Shown here piece by piece: positions 22,470-34,717 of a stretch of 64,000 nucleotides of DNA. The notes under the pieces were generated by a model that saw only the letters and a program-made list of their open reading frames with translations, was not told the DNA's origin and did not search any database. Position numbers and translations under genes: made by a program. Source of the DNA: Ophiocordyceps camponoti-saundersi (nom. inval.) (lineage: Eukaryota > Ascomycota > Sordariomycetes > Hypocreales > Ophiocordycipitaceae). The DNA is taken from the NCBI GenBank assembly GCA_003339415.1, contig PDHQ01000031.1, positions 15,290-79,289 on the forward strand. Reading direction: 5' to 3'. Every line of letters begins with the position of its first letter. The first letter of the stretch is position 1.

Positions 22470-25104
22470 GTTGCAGTTGTCGAATATAACGACTAGATGG
22501 ATTTGGGTTCTTGCAAGAGAAGCAATTAATTGTTCGCTATCAGGACAACGGCGGATTTATATCACCATTTTGCCAACGCAGGATCTACTGTTGAGCCGTA
22601 TAAGACAGGAACTACATGGGCCTTAATCACGTTGAAGAAAGACTTTGGCCAAAGGACATGGCAATTACAGTATGGGCAGGTCCGGTGTAAGTCATCATAG
22701 CACAAGTCCCCACGGCCTTGAGGACTGTAATTAATCTGATAATCTCCTGTCAATAACCATCGTCTATTTTCATCGTATACATATACATGTGTATATATCC
22801 GTATATACCACATATTATATACCTATATATAGAAGCCGCCAACTTCAGATGGCCGTCATCTTCAGACCAGCGGCCAGTTACGGCGTGGCGCAGCGAGAGA
22901 TCGTTCGAGTGCGGTGCAGCGTAATATCATCGACTTCCAGATCTATTTAGAAAGACGCTGGTTGTAATTTCACAGACTCAAAAGTTGCGACACCATTATC
23001 ACGGTGCAATCTCAAACAAGCTTGTAACAAATATGCGTGTTTGCGCCTTATCGACTGATGAAGCCACCATTTACATACATGAGGCATCGTGATACAGTGC
23101 TGGGTAGCACATGGATGCCTTCTTTTCTTTGTCTTTGGATGAGGAGAACCGAGAAGAGGCACGACTAGTGTGAATACACGCTTCATAACATCGTACATAA
23201 ATACCTACGTGCATGAATACCTAGTAGGTAGTATCATAGTATGTAATCCGTAGGTAGGACCTACTGTACGCATATGTTATGTGAGTGGTCGCTGAATTTA
23301 TGTATGTAAGGTATATGCACATACATACGGACACATACACGCATGCGAAGCGGCAGCTCCCGATCCCCCCCCGATGGAGATGGCCCCCAATATGGCTGAT
23401 TTGACGGAGGCAAGGCGGGGAAGGTTTCTCGTCTGTTTCTCCCCTGTCCTCGTTTCCTAACAAGCTTTATTACATACATACATAGATTCCTTGGATCCAC
23501 AGCGGCTCTGAAGTTCAGGTCCGTGCAAATGGCCTGAGGCTGAAGGTGAAGCATTTGAGGAGGTATCATGGTGTCACGACGCCTCTCGGAAGAAGCAAAA
23601 CCGGCGGCATAACTTGTACACAATCCCGTAGGACAGCGTCGATGCACGCACCCATGTACGAATATGCTGGCGAACTGCGTCAGATGGGTAGGCAAGGGGC
23701 CAGGCACATGATGAAACGTGCCGTGCAGGCCCTTGACTTTGGAACGTGTGAGAAAAGGGGAAAAGTCCGGTGAGTTTATGTTTTGTTTTTGTTCCCCAAG
23801 TCCGATATATGCGTGCGTCCGCAGGTAAGGATGTATGTCCCTAATAACTAATACATACATAGACACTGTGAAGAGAGGTCGTCGGCCAACTTTGGACTTG
23901 GACTGGGACTGTGCCACTGCTGTGGATACATACAAAGCCAAGGCGACGTCTATGTATATAAATAACAACCGGATCGGATGGCGTCAGGTCAGAGGGGAGC
24001 TTGCCATCCGATGACGAGCCGCACGTCACATCGCCAAGCCGCCTTATGGCCCGTCAATCATCTCGTAGAAGATGGATGACCATCTTTTCCTCACCGACTT
24101 TTTGGGCACGAGCAGTAGGCCGGGGCAGTGATTCCTTGCAGTACGGTGCATTGTAAGACTGCCGACAGGTAGGTATGTACGGAGTAGCCGTATGTCCGTA
24201 TGTATCCGTAGACCGTACATACCTAGGTGGGTAGGTAGGTAGGCAGGGTTGAAGGATTAAATAGGAACCACGTGCGTAAGGGCTGAGGATACCCTAATGT
24301 GTCTTCCTAGATGGGTAGCTGATGTTGGAGAAGAAGTCATCCTCGAGGAGCGACTATTATACTTGCTCTGTATCCGTGCATCTATATGTACATATGTATG
24401 TATGAAGTTTTAGAGAATCATATTCACTCGAGACTGGCTAGCTTAGAGTCGGGTTCTCGCGGATTGCCAGATGAAGCTGCGGCCGCTCACCCGCTTGCAT
24501 CCGCGATGATGCCGACGAGCGCATAGCATGTATGTATGTAATCCGTATGTGTGCAGGTATATATATGTATGTATGTACATACAACTGGCTGAAACCATGC
24601 TGCGCCTATTAGATAGATGGTAGCCACGCATATCCCTACATACAAACCTGGATACACTTTGTAGGTTTCATGATGGATGCTGTCAAGAAGCCGACGCAGA
24701 AGCAGACCTGGTTGTACTAATAGTAAATGACTACGAGACAAGTGATACGTCTACAGCCAACCCGTTATTAGTACAACGCGGAAAAACCTGTGCTCCGCGC
24801 AACTCACTCATGGTTTCGTCCCCCACCTTTTGAGTTCACGATCGCATGTGAACATGGCCAGAGCTGCGTCTATATGTTGCTGGAACTCGCAGGTTAAAGG
24901 TGCTGCTGGCATGGCTTGGGCCACTTAGGAGCAACCCTTTCGACCTTCCCTCCCTCCTTCTCGTCTGTCTTTTCTGTCCACTTCCATGCTCTGTAATCTC
25001 CATCTACAGCCTCTACACGCTCTGCGGGGCCACGTTCACGAGCCTCTCATCATTTTTTCTCAGCTCCGACTCCAGCATCTGTATGCTTTGACCTCATCGC
25101 TGCC
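22470..25104. other. Gene-poor intergenic region
   Basis: I see no supported gene in 2.6 kb. Many dispersed CATA/GTAT tetranucleotide runs occur (about 22776-22810, 23195, 23294, 23855, 24168-24245, 24388, 24525-24585). A minus-strand frame at 23261-23968 lacks an ATG near its start and translates these repeats. A short motif with TACGGAGTA/CCGTA arms lies at 24178-24216. The last 200 bp are pyrimidine-rich and should be the RPC2 promoter and leader. Confidence 0.6.
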
Positions 25105-28100
25105 ATGGCCGACGACGAGTTCGAGGCTCTCTTGAAGCCTTTCTACAAGGGAAAGAAGCTTACGGATCCTATATCCACAAAGGAAGACAAGTTCCAGCTT
25201 CTTCCGGCTTTCCTCATGGTCAAAGGTTTGTCGACAGCAGGCCGTGACCGATACCAGATCTCTGCTGACATTCTCAAGGCCTGGTAAAGCAGTGCGTACC
25301 GCCGAGTCTGTCCTGGAATCTCAGCCGCTTTGCTGATCCCGATATAGGCACATCGACTCTTACAACTTCTTCGTCGAGCACGAGATCAAGAACATTGTGC
25401 GCGCAAACCGCACAATCCGAAGCGATGTCGATAGCAACTTCTGGCTAGAGTCTGCCTGCCCCTTTCTGTATGCTCACCTGGCATGATCTGACAGTCCGTC
25501 CAGAGTTACCGACATCCGCGTCGACCGCCCTCGACGGCAGGATCACAACGATGCCAAGTCGCGCACCGAGGTCACCCCCATGGAGTGCCGCCTGCGCGAC
25601 ATGACCTACGCCGCTCCCATCCTGGTCGATATCGCCTACATACGCGACCGGCAGAGGATTGTTCGCAAAGACGTACCTCTGGGCCGCATGCCTGTCATGC
25701 TCAAGAGTTCCAAGTGCCGACTCAGCGGCGCCAACAACTCGCAAATGGAGGCCATGAACGAGTGTCCCCTCGATCCGGGCGGCTACTTCATCATCAATGG
25801 CACTGAAAAGGTCATTCTTATCCAGGAACAGCTGAGCAAGAACCGTGTGATTGTCGAGGCCGACGACAAGAACAACGTCATTTCCGCCTCCGTCACCAGT
25901 TCCACCCACGAGCGAAAGTCCAAGACGTACGTCACCTTGAAGAAAGATCGCATACTTCTCACCCACAATGTCCTCGTCGAGGGCATCCCCATTGTCATTG
26001 TGCTCAAGGCCCTCGGCGGTCTTTCGGATTGCGAGATCATGCAGCTGGTGGCCGGTTCCGACGGCACATACCAAGACGAGTTTCTCCTCAACTTTTTCGA
26101 GGCCACCAAGGTCGGCGTCTTCACCCAGCATCAGGCCCTCGAGTACATCGGCGCCAGGGTGAAGATGGGCTCGCGTAAAGCCCAATTCGGACCCCAAGCT
26201 CGTCGCAACAGCATCGAGGAGGGTCTTGACGCGCTGGCTAATCTCATCATCGCTCACGTCCCCATCGAAGGACTCGACTTTTACCCCAAGGCCATCTATG
26301 TTGCCATGATGACTCGCCGTGTTCTCATGGCCGCTCAAAACCGAAAGTTTGTGGACGACCGTGACTTCGTGGGCAACAAGCGACTGGAGCTGGCCGGGCA
26401 GCTCCTCTCCCTACTCTTCGAGGATCTCTTCAAGAGATTGATGGCTGAAGTCAAGATGTCCATCGACAAGTTCCTCAAGAAGAACAACAGAGCCGTTCCT
26501 CTCGACGCCGTCCACATGATCAGTAACTTCGCCAATAACATTGGTCTGGGTATTAACCGAGCCATACAGACGGGAAACTGGAGCGTCAAGCGCTTCAACA
26601 TGAACAGAGCCGGCGTCACTCACGTATTGAGTCGCCTCAGCTACATCAGCGCCCTCGGCATGATGACGAGGATCAACAGTCAGTTCGAGAAGACGCGAAA
26701 GGTGTCGGGCCCGCGAGCCCTCCACCTGTCGCAGTTTGGCATGTTCTGCCCCAACGACACGCCCGAGGGTGAGGCTTGCGGTCTCATCAAGAACTTGGCC
26801 ATGATGACGCACATCACCACAAACATCGAAGAAGGTCCCATCAAGCGATGTATCCTTACGCTTGACCTCGGCGCTGAGCCCATGAGGAACTTTACCGGTG
26901 CCCAGATGCATCGCTCGGGAATGTATATGATACATGTCAACGGCACACCCTTTGCATTGACGAAACACCCCAAGCTGTTCGCGTCCCGTCTGCGCAGGAT
27001 GCGTCGCCGGGGCTCTATATCGCCCTTCGTCAGCATCAATGTCAACTCGTATTACAATGCCGTTTACATCGCCACCGACGAGGGCCGCATCTGCCGGCCC
27101 TACATCATCGTCAAGAACGGGAAGCACAAGCTCAAGCCAGAATACCTCAAGCTTCTGCAGCTGGGGAAAGCTTCCTTTGACGACTTCCTGACGCACGGCA
27201 TTGTCGAGTATCTCGATGTGAACGAGGAAAACGACACGCTCATGGCCGTAAGAGAGGGTGACATCACGCATGAGACGACCCATCTGGATATCGAGCCCTT
27301 TACATGGCTGGGCGCCGTGGCCGGCTTGATCCCGTTTCCAAACCACAACCAGTCGCCACGAAACACATATCAATGTGCCATGGGTAAGCAGGCGATCGGG
27401 GCCATCGCGTACAATCAGTTCAACCGCATCGACACGCAGCTGTACACGCTCGTGTATCCGCAACGGCCGCTGGTCGGTTCCAAGACGATTGAGTTGGTCC
27501 ACTATGACAAGCTCCCAGCCGGGCAGAATGCCACCGTCGCCGTCATGTCTTTCTCTGGCTACGACATCGAAGACGCCCTGGTGCTGAACAAAGCCTCTAT
27601 CGATAGGGGTTTTGGACGTTGCCAGGTGTTCCGGAAATACACGACGGAGCTGCAAAAGTATCCTAACGGGAGGCGAGAGCGAATTGGGGACCCGGTCAAC
27701 GAGATGGTCGGCGGCAGCCGGCAGCGCATTGAAAAGCACAAGGCCCTGGACGACGATGGTCTGGCGACTGTCGGCTTTAAAGTCAAGTCGGGCGATGTTA
27801 TGGTGAAAAAGGAGAAGCCACTCGATCAGGCGACGACGGGTATAGGAATGGACCGTGGCCCCAGCGAGTATATCGACTCTGTCGTCTCCTACCGGGTGCC
27901 GGACCCGGCATATATCGACAAGGTCATGATCTCTCAGACGGAGAAGGACACGACCATCATCAAGGTTCAGACACGACAGACACGCCGGCCCGAGCTCGGA
28001 GACAAGTTCTCCTCGCGTCACGGCCAGAAGGGAGTTGTGGGCATCATTGTCAATCATGAAGATCTGCCGTTCTCGGATAGCGGGCTCACGCCAGACATCA

Positions 28101-28744
28101 TCATGAACCCGCACGGCTTCCCGTCGCGAATGACAGTGGGCAAGCTGCTGGAATGTCTCACGGGAAAGGCCAGCATAGTCGCCGGCCGGAAAGACTACGG
28201 CTACGGAGACGCGTTCAGCGAGCATCCGATCGATAAGAAGGGCATGGGCCAGGTGCTGCTCGATTACGGATTCTCGTGGGAGGGCAAAGACTACTTTACC
28301 TCGGGAGAGACGGGAGAGCCGTTCGAGGCCTACATCTTCAACGGGCCCATCTACTATCAACGCTTGAAGCACATGGTACAGGATAAGATGCACTCAAGGT
28401 CCCGCGGACCCATGGCTATCCTCACGCGCCAGCCGACCGAGGGTCGCTCCCGAGACGGCGGTCTTCGGCTGGGCGAGATGGAGCGCGACTGTCTCATTGC
28501 CTACGGCGTCTCGCAGCTCCTCCGCGAGCGACTAATGGACAGCTCGGACGTCACGCAGGTGGACATTTGCCAGCACTGCGGTCTGTTCGGGTACGGCGGC
28601 TACTGTCACACGTGCAAAAGCACGAGGCAGGTGGCGACAATGAAGATGCCGTACGCGGCGAAGCTGCTGGTCCAGGAGCTGATCAGCATGAACGTCGGCG
28701 TGCGTCTTGAGCTGGAGGACGAGTTTCCGCACCCAAAGCGATGA
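25105..28744 (+). CDS. RET1: RNA polymerase III second-largest subunit (RPC2/C128)
   Basis: There are four exons (25105-25225, 25279-25291, 25348-25449, 25504-28744), 1158 aa, close to yeast C128. The second exon is only 13 nt and encodes the conserved LVKQ joining VKG to HIDSYNFF. Introns are 53-56 nt with CTGA branch points. Subfamily marks are SDGTYQDEFLLNFFEATKVG, GARVKMGSRKAQFG and the C-terminal zinc-binding segment CxxCG...CHTC. The universal second-subunit segments GDKFSSRHGQKG and GYDIEDALVLNKASIDRGFGR are intact, as is the MPYAAKLLVQELISMNV clamp segment. The protein forms half of the Pol III active centre, which makes tRNA, 5S rRNA and U6 RNA in the nucleus. Choice of Pol III over Pol II rests on the N-terminus and hybrid-binding segments. 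Confidence 0.95.
25279..25291 (+). other. 13-nt microexon of the RPC2 gene
   Basis: The exon is GC CTG GTA AAG CA, flanked upstream by a CTCAAG acceptor and downstream by a GTGCGT donor. Skipping it would shift the frame and delete the conserved LVKQ. A single large intron in its place does not fit the phases, since the upstream exon leaves 1 nt and the downstream exon supplies 1. Each flanking intron has its own branch-point-like CTGA. Confidence 0.85.
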
Positions 28745-29443
28745 TTCTTGGGATGACGAGTCCGAACATGTGGCAGACGCGTAAAGTAGGTGGCAAAACT
28801 CTTTTTACTATAACGGAGCTGCGAAGCTTGACGAAGTTCTACACACAATATCGCATTGCCTGCGAGTAGCATCAGCTTCACGTTCTCTCTTACCCGTGAG
28901 CTTCGAATAGGCATGTCAGACAAGGGATCTGGAGAGATACGGTCCTGCCAGGCCTCGCCCGGATCCCGGCTGCGTCACCTCATGTACCATCTGTGTATGT
29001 ATGTATGTCAATGCATGAGTTGACTTTGAGCATCTGTTACCGTTGATTCGAGGAATTACGTTTCGACCGTGATGAACAACGCTGCTCTGACACTCCTCAG
29101 ATGTTATGGCACCTCCGAGGAGATGCGAGACTCATGGCCTTTGTGGGCATTGCGTGACTTGGCAGAACAGATGATTGAAGACACCGCGTTCACATAACCC
29201 TGAAACTAGAGTCTCGAGCGTAGTCTCTATATCCTGTATATGGATCCCTGATGTCTCTCTATGAGTCGATGATTATGAGAACTGACGGTTTCGTCTGCTC
29301 AACGGGATGGACGTGACCTCCTCCTCCAAGCATGCGATGTAGATGATATATATATACCTCTATACAATTCAACTCTCCCCGATGACACCTTGCCGGCCGT
29401 TTGTACCCCTTCATAGATCTCAACGCTGACGAGAAATAACGCG
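28745..29443. other. Intergenic region between convergent genes
   Basis: No gene is supported. It is the 3' flank of the RPC2 gene (plus) and of the RAD57-like gene (minus). One GTAT run lies at about 28993-29008 and a TATATA run at 29349. Confidence 0.6.
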
Positions 29444-31009
29444 TCACGACGCGGTGGTAATGGCCTTGACGGTCTTGAGGCCTTCCTTAGTGACCTCAAA
29501 CTCGAGACAGCCATCCAGATTCTGGCCCGACGCCGGGGCATGCGGGGCGAAGACGACCTTCATCCAACGCCTCCAAGCGGTCTGAGAGGGAGCCGTGTCA
29601 GCGTCGTCGTCGTCGTCGTCCACAAGACGTCTTCGCGGCGGTGCATAAACGGGCCTCTTTAGCAAGACGACGCGACAGGCGATCTGGGTGGACCAGACGA
29701 GGCCGAGGCTAGGCGTCTTTGCAGGGTCGACGGCATGAGGATCGTCACCCCAGCCCGTGAACCAGCGCTGTTGATGGTCGAGACGAAGAGCCGAAGGCGG
29801 TGGACGTCGATCCGCGTTTGGGAGTGAAGGTATGGGATAAGAGGATGGGGGAGGAGCGCGAGAGGCTAGAGGAGATTCTTGCGCAGGAACGACAGCGGCG
29901 GAGGAGGAAGAAGGGGATGATGAGGCGAAGACCGGGGGGGTTGGAACCGTCTCGTCGAATCGATCGGCTACCTGGTTGGCGACGACGACGGCAACGTCAT
30001 GCCTCCTAGCCAACAGACGCAAAAGGGCACCGAGACGAACGAGGTCAGCGCGTCTAGCAGCCATATCAGCGCCAGGGGCACGACCAGCACCACCAAGACC
30101 ACGATGAAACTCAGCGCGATAATTAGCAGCAACAGAATCAACGACGACAATCCCGACGCGATGACGTTCCAAAAGGACGGGAACCTGATATTCGAGTATA
30201 TGCTCCTGCGATTCAAGGTCAGGCGTAACAGTAGCGTGAATATGATCAAGCGAAGGTCTTCCACGTCCGTCATCGCCACCACCGTCTTGATTCGTTTCCT
30301 GTAGTATCTTGTTGGAAGATAACATCTGCGTCAGTCGAGATGTCGCGAGCCCTGCTTCGGTTGAGATGTAGACGGCTTGTCGACCTGTTCCCCTTGGAGG
30401 GGGCAGTTGGACCGATAGGCAGAGGGAGAGGAGGAATTGCGTCTTTCCTGTGCCGCTTTCGCCTGCGAATTCTGTGATGCGGCCTAGTGGGATGCCGCCT
30501 CCTAGTGCGGCGTCGAGGTTGTCGTCGAGGGTGCTGATGCACCGTCGCGTCGGGCGATCATGGTTGTCGCGAGCCTGTGTCTGCTCTTGTTGTTGTTGTT
30601 CGTCTTCTGTCTTCCCTTGTTCTTGATCTTCTTCTTCTTGGTCTCCTTCTTCTTCCAACACTGCTTCTCCTCCTCCTTCTTCTTCTTCTTCTTCTCCTTT
30701 TCCTCCTTGTCGTTGCTGTTCTCCTCCTTCTTCTTCTTCTTCTTCTTCCTCCTCTTCCTCAAGAGACGTCCGCCGCAGACTCCGCCGCAGACTCAGCTCC
30801 TCGACAACAATCTCATCAGCCAACGACGCCTGAACAGCCGCCACGAAGCGTCGTAGGTCCAGCACCGGCAAGCGAGTCTGCTTGGCAATGTCGACCGGAT
30901 GCAGCGCAAGCAGGTCGGTCGTGCTGAGGCCGTGCTGCTCCGCTGTTGCCACGAGGTTGGAAAAGGCGCCGACGGGGAACGAGGGCAAGATCCGGATGAG
31001 GTCGGTCAT
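29444..31009 (-). CDS. RAD57: RAD57-like RecA/Rad51-family recombination protein
   Basis: This is a single exon of 521 aa. It starts MTDLIRILPSFP, the typical N-terminus. Walker A is GESGTGKTQ at about residues 183-191. Walker B is RVGIVVVDSVAAN. The usual Rad51-paralogue ending, with a LEFEVTKEGLK segment, is present. The protein is expected to act with a Rad55 partner to stabilise Rad51 filaments in homologous recombination in the nucleus. The family core is interrupted between the N-terminal helical domain and the ATPase by about 80 residues of almost pure Glu/Gly/Gln, encoded by a polypyrimidine run on the plus strand (about 30580-30760). The C-terminal half has another Ser/Pro-rich insertion and a run of Asp. 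These insertions make it longer than yeast Rad57 (460 aa). Rad51 itself is excluded by the divergent ATPase. An upstream GTG-initiated extension to 31111 is not supported. Confidence 0.85.
   Translation of the reverse strand: MTDLIRILPSFPVGAFSNLVATAEQHGLSTTDLLALHPVDIAKQTRLPVLDLRRFVAAVQASLADEIVVEELSLRRSLRRTSLEEEEEEEEEEEGGEQQRQGGKGEEEEEEGGGEAVLEEEGDQEEEDQEQGKTEDEQQQQEQTQARDNHDRPTRRCISTLDDNLDAALGGGIPLGRITEFAGESGTGKTQFLLSLCLSVQLPPPRGTGRQAVYISTEAGLATSRLTQMLSSNKILQETNQDGGGDDGRGRPSLDHIHATVTPDLESQEHILEYQVPVLLERHRVGIVVVDSVAANYRAEFHRGLGGAGRAPGADMAARRADLVRLGALLRLLARRHDVAVVVANQVADRFDETVPTPPVFASSSPSSSSAAVVPAQESPLASRAPPPSSYPIPSLPNADRRPPPSALRLDHQQRWFTGWGDDPHAVDPAKTPSLGLVWSTQIACRVVLLKRPVYAPPRRRLVDDDDDDADTAPSQTAWRRWMKVVFAPHAPASGQNLDGCLEFEVTKEGLKTVKAITTAS
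30580..30760 (-). repeat. Coding polypurine repeat (poly-Glu) in the RAD57-like gene
   Basis: The plus strand reads TTC/CTC/CTT-rich DNA for about 180 bases, which on the minus strand encodes Glu, Gly and Gln runs. The frame stays open through it. It divides the N-terminal helical region from the ATPase core. Confidence 0.8.
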
Positions 31010-31289
31010 GGGGGAAGAGACGGAGACAAGTCCACGTTCGTATGCACGGCCATGACGCGAGATCGGCCGGCGGCGGCACTTAGATGGGCGCGTTGACGCG
31101 ACATCTTGCACTACCCTAGACTTGCAGTTTCAATTTGAGGGCATCACTGATCACGTGCCATTTCACCCCTGAATCTGATCTATTCTTAACACCACAAACC
31201 AGCAAGGAGAGTCTCAAGATTCCATAAGAATACCCGCAGTGTCATATCCAGGTAGTTCAACGTCTTCTTCATCAAAATCATGTCATCAT

Positions 31290-33845
31290 TCATTCCGTCG
31301 TCAACCTCAGTTTCTTTCCCACAGTCCTGCGCCTGGCTTGCGCAATGGCCCGTTCCGAGAGCTTCGTTACGCCGTCCGCCTCTTCGCCATTGTTTCTCGC
31401 CTTGAGAGCCTGAAGGAGCATCCCAGCGTCGAAGAAGCCATCTGCGGACGATGGATTGTCAGCAAAAAAAACAATCTGGATGTCATTCGGGGCCATCAAA
31501 ACTTACATCCACCCAGCTCGTCGTCGCTAGTGGCGCCGCTCTCTACCGTCTGGTTAACGGCGTCGGCGAGTCGCGCTACCTTGGCTGCCTCTGCCCCGGT
31601 GAGGAGACGTCCCCGCGACTTTTGCCTGCTCCTGGGCTTCGGCGGCGCCTCCCGCGCTCCGCTGACTTGGGCGGTTGACGCCTTGCGATTCGTGATGCGG
31701 TAGATGCGCCGGATCTCCAGCAAGTAGCTCTCCAACGCGTCGACGAAACGCTTCGTCTGGCGATGTTTGCTCGATACGCAGATGGAAATGGTGTCCTCCT
31801 TAATAATGTACCCGATGCCGAAGCCTTCTCCGGACGTAGGCCCAAAGCCGAAGTGGCGCAGCGACGGGTTGCCACAGTTGGACGTCGACAGAACCGTCGT
31901 ATTGAGCTTGTCCCATCCTGCGTCGGCAAAGATGGCCGGCAGAAGGTGAGTGTCTTTCGACCGGCCCGTTGAGTTGGTGCTGTTATTGCGCTCGCGGTTG
32001 TGCGTATCCGGCTCCATGGCAGGACTCATCGGGGAATGTCCGATGCTGGGGCGGGACTCGCTGCTGCTGCTGGCGTCGCCGCCGTCCGCCTCATCGTCCA
32101 TGGACTTCTGCCAGACGCACAGCAGGGCGAAGAGGTGGCGATCGCAGCCCTGAGCCTTGGCACAGTCCCTGGTTCTGCCAACATGCTTCTGACAGGCCCG
32201 ACGCAGTGCCTCGATCTTGGTATCAGCGGCATTGTCGGCCCAAAAGGTCTGGACGAATTCGACCGACTCGGGCGAGACGGAACGGATGGCTTCGGTGCGT
32301 CCGTGTAGGTAAATTTTGGTCATTGCTGGCTCGTACGTGCACTCGACTCGACCGTAAAGGCCATAGTAAGCTGCCTGAAAGGCCATCTGCACGAAAGCAT
32401 CTGGCGAGACGCCCATGGAGGTGATGAAGTTCTTGCCGTATGCGCCAAAGTCGAGGCATTGAAACTCGTTTTGCTCGATGAGATCAGCGAGCCTCGTCTC
32501 GGCGAAGCGAACTGCGATGGCCAGCTCTGGGATCATATCCCACTCGAGCTTGCGGGGGGTCGTGTCGACCTCTCCAAAGGTTTCGGGGCTTCTCTTGGAC
32601 GGGTCCGGGCTCGTCGACGTCCAAAGCGTCGGGGCCTGGCCGTTGATGGAGCGAGCGAAGCGCAGGATGGTGTCGGTGTAGACGTCGCTGGCGAAACGGA
32701 GGACGGTATGACCGTCGACGCCCGTGTGCTCGAAATTGATTCCGGCGCTGCCGTTTTTGCAGACGATGATTTGCATCTTGTCGTACCAACGGTTCGTGCA
32801 AGTGCCGATCTGGACACCATTCTTCACCTCGCTCGTGCCGCAGAGCATGTTTTGACACAGAGCCGCCACGTTGGGCGGCTCGGAGTAGTCGAGGCAGAGG
32901 ACGAAGAGAGCTGAGTCGACCATTTTGAGGCAGTCGGCGTTGTTGGACTCGGAGTCCTTGGTCAGGACATGACGCAGGCCGGACCAGACCTTGCGATTCT
33001 CGGTGCTCAGCACGCCGAGAGCGCCCTTGGCGGCCTCTTGAATCGGCGTCTTGGCGGCGTCGTCGATGATGGTTTGCAAGTTGACAGCCAGATCCTTTTC
33101 CGTCATGATGACATCCGAGTTATCGTCGAGGACGTCGAACCAATACAGCTGGCCGTGGCAGATGACGACCATGTGCTGCGACTCGGGATCTTGCATGATC
33201 TGGCAGCCGTTTTCCGTCGGTACTCGGGCCGTGCCGAAGAGGCGCGAAATCTGGTACATGCAGAGAGGGTTGCCCTTGAACGTGTCCGGCGGAAGTTCCT
33301 CTTTGCGCACCGCCCTGATGAATTCGAGAGCCGACACGACCAGAGAGGCAGCTCGGGTGACCTGATTGTTGCGAGCCGGCGTCGGGTCGTCTTCGAGTAG
33401 GAAGAAGGGATTGAGATTGAGGACCACGGGGTTGTCATAGTTGAGGTAGACGTCGTACCCTGAGAGCGCCGGTCAACGAGGGCGAAGAGATGAGATAGTA
33501 TCGGCTGGGTTACTTACAGAACTGCTCGATATAGCTCGTCTTGTCGTGAGCATATCTCTGCAACCTAGTCTGCAAGTCGGGACCCTCCGTCTCGAGAAAT
33601 TCGCGGACGGCGAGCCGAGTCTGAGCATGTTCTCGGGCGGTTTGCAATGGCTCGAGGGCCTCTATGTAGCGATCACATGTTCTCTCAAGATCAGGGATCG
33701 GTAGCTTGGGGAGCTTTCCCTGGGAGGCAAAGGTGATGCCATGGGCTTCTGCTGGAGAGTCACAGGTGGCCTGAGGAACACGGGTGTAGGCCGAAGACGG
33801 ACTAGGCAGCGGAGGCTCGGCATGAGGTTGATGAATCCTGGCCAT
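31290..33845 (-). CDS. Carnitine acetyltransferase, cytosolic (FacC/Yat2-like)
   Basis: There are three exons (33845-33518, 33459-31507, 31441-31290), 810 aa. Introns with GTAAGT donors restore YIEQFWYDVYLNYDNPVV and a GGYGFFDAGMLLQ segment. The choline/carnitine acyltransferase fold is complete. The N-terminus reads LPKLPIPDLERTCDRYIEAL. The catalytic motif is FEHTGVDGHT, with the histidine at about residue 354. The C-terminal part contains FGFGPTSGEGFGIGYIIKED. The enzyme exchanges acetyl groups between CoA and carnitine, letting acetyl units move between compartments during growth on acetate or fatty acids. There is no mitochondrial presequence and no SKL-type peroxisomal end, so the cytosolic isoform is inferred. 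A Ser-rich, probably disordered insertion of about 60 residues (DEADGGDASSSS and onward) sits before the last core strands, as in the longer Yat2-type enzymes. Confidence 0.9.
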
Positions 33846-34717
33846 GATGGACGAATTTCGATCAATAGTAGAGCGGGGAGACGCTGGTACTGATGCTGAG
33901 TCCGCGTAGAGCGGAGCGGTAGAAGTAGTGGCAATCTTGGAGGCAGTAGACTGGCATTGCCGGTGGCTCTTTTCGTTATTGAGGAGCTAGTAGTTCCCTG
34001 TCAGTGTGCCATGTGGACAAGGCCTGGGTGTCCGGATACGAGGCCGGATAAGCGCGCGGCTTGTGAGCTTTGAGAAACTTACCTTTTGAGTGAGGCGCAC
34101 AGAGGATCACGCTTCGGGATGACCGGCCGCCTTTTGCATACCTGATCTGGAGATCTTACCTGCCTACTTACCTACCTTCTTTAGGAGGTTAGGTGGTAGG
34201 TGAAGCGTCGGATGGGTGGTCACGTGAGACAGAGTATCAGCTGCGGGGAAGGGGGGGGAGCTGAGTCGTCGTCAGCAGAATGTATCGATATCGATAGCGA
34301 TTTTCTCCCCATTGGGGACTAGTCTCGTGAGTCGCATGTAAGCCGCTCGTCTATGTATAACCGTAGACTAAACCTCTTTCGACTATCACGATACAAGACA
34401 AGACGAGAATCTACAGGGCACATGACATGCCAACCGCCAAATTACACACATATGTACGGATTACGGATACATCAGATCACAGTCGAATCCTGGCAAAGCA
34501 AATGCTTCTTTCAAGGTGTAGATACAGGCAAAGAAAATTATGTTATGTCCAGTCGCGCATTGGGTTGGTTCCAAGTGAAATCGTGTTCGAGTTCTATCAA
34601 GTAAACAAAAAGAGATCCCATGCAATGAAAAGAAAGACCCATTAAGCCAGCTGCGGCAGAGCAGCCATGACTAACCAAGGAGAGAAGTGAAACCATCATA
34701 TCGACGTCGTGGAGCTC
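33846..34717. other. Intergenic region
   Basis: No gene is supported. It contains the promoter of the carnitine acetyltransferase and the 3' end of the GPI-type protein gene. A perfect 14-bp palindrome TATCGATATCGATA lies at about 34283-34296. An imperfect TACCTACC...GGTAGG inverted repeat lies at 34165-34202. Confidence 0.6.

Noticed and set aside
23261..23968. 235-codon minus-strand frame with a signal-like start
   Set aside because: The start codon is TTG, not ATG, and much of it translates CATA repeats; no domain or splice support.
25445..26338. 297-codon minus-strand frame at the start of RPC2
   Set aside because: It overlaps conserved RPC2 exons and has no domain; a codon-bias shadow.
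26411..28393. 660-codon open frame opposite RPC2
   Set aside because: It is a shadow of the strongly biased RPC2 coding sequence with no recognisable domain.
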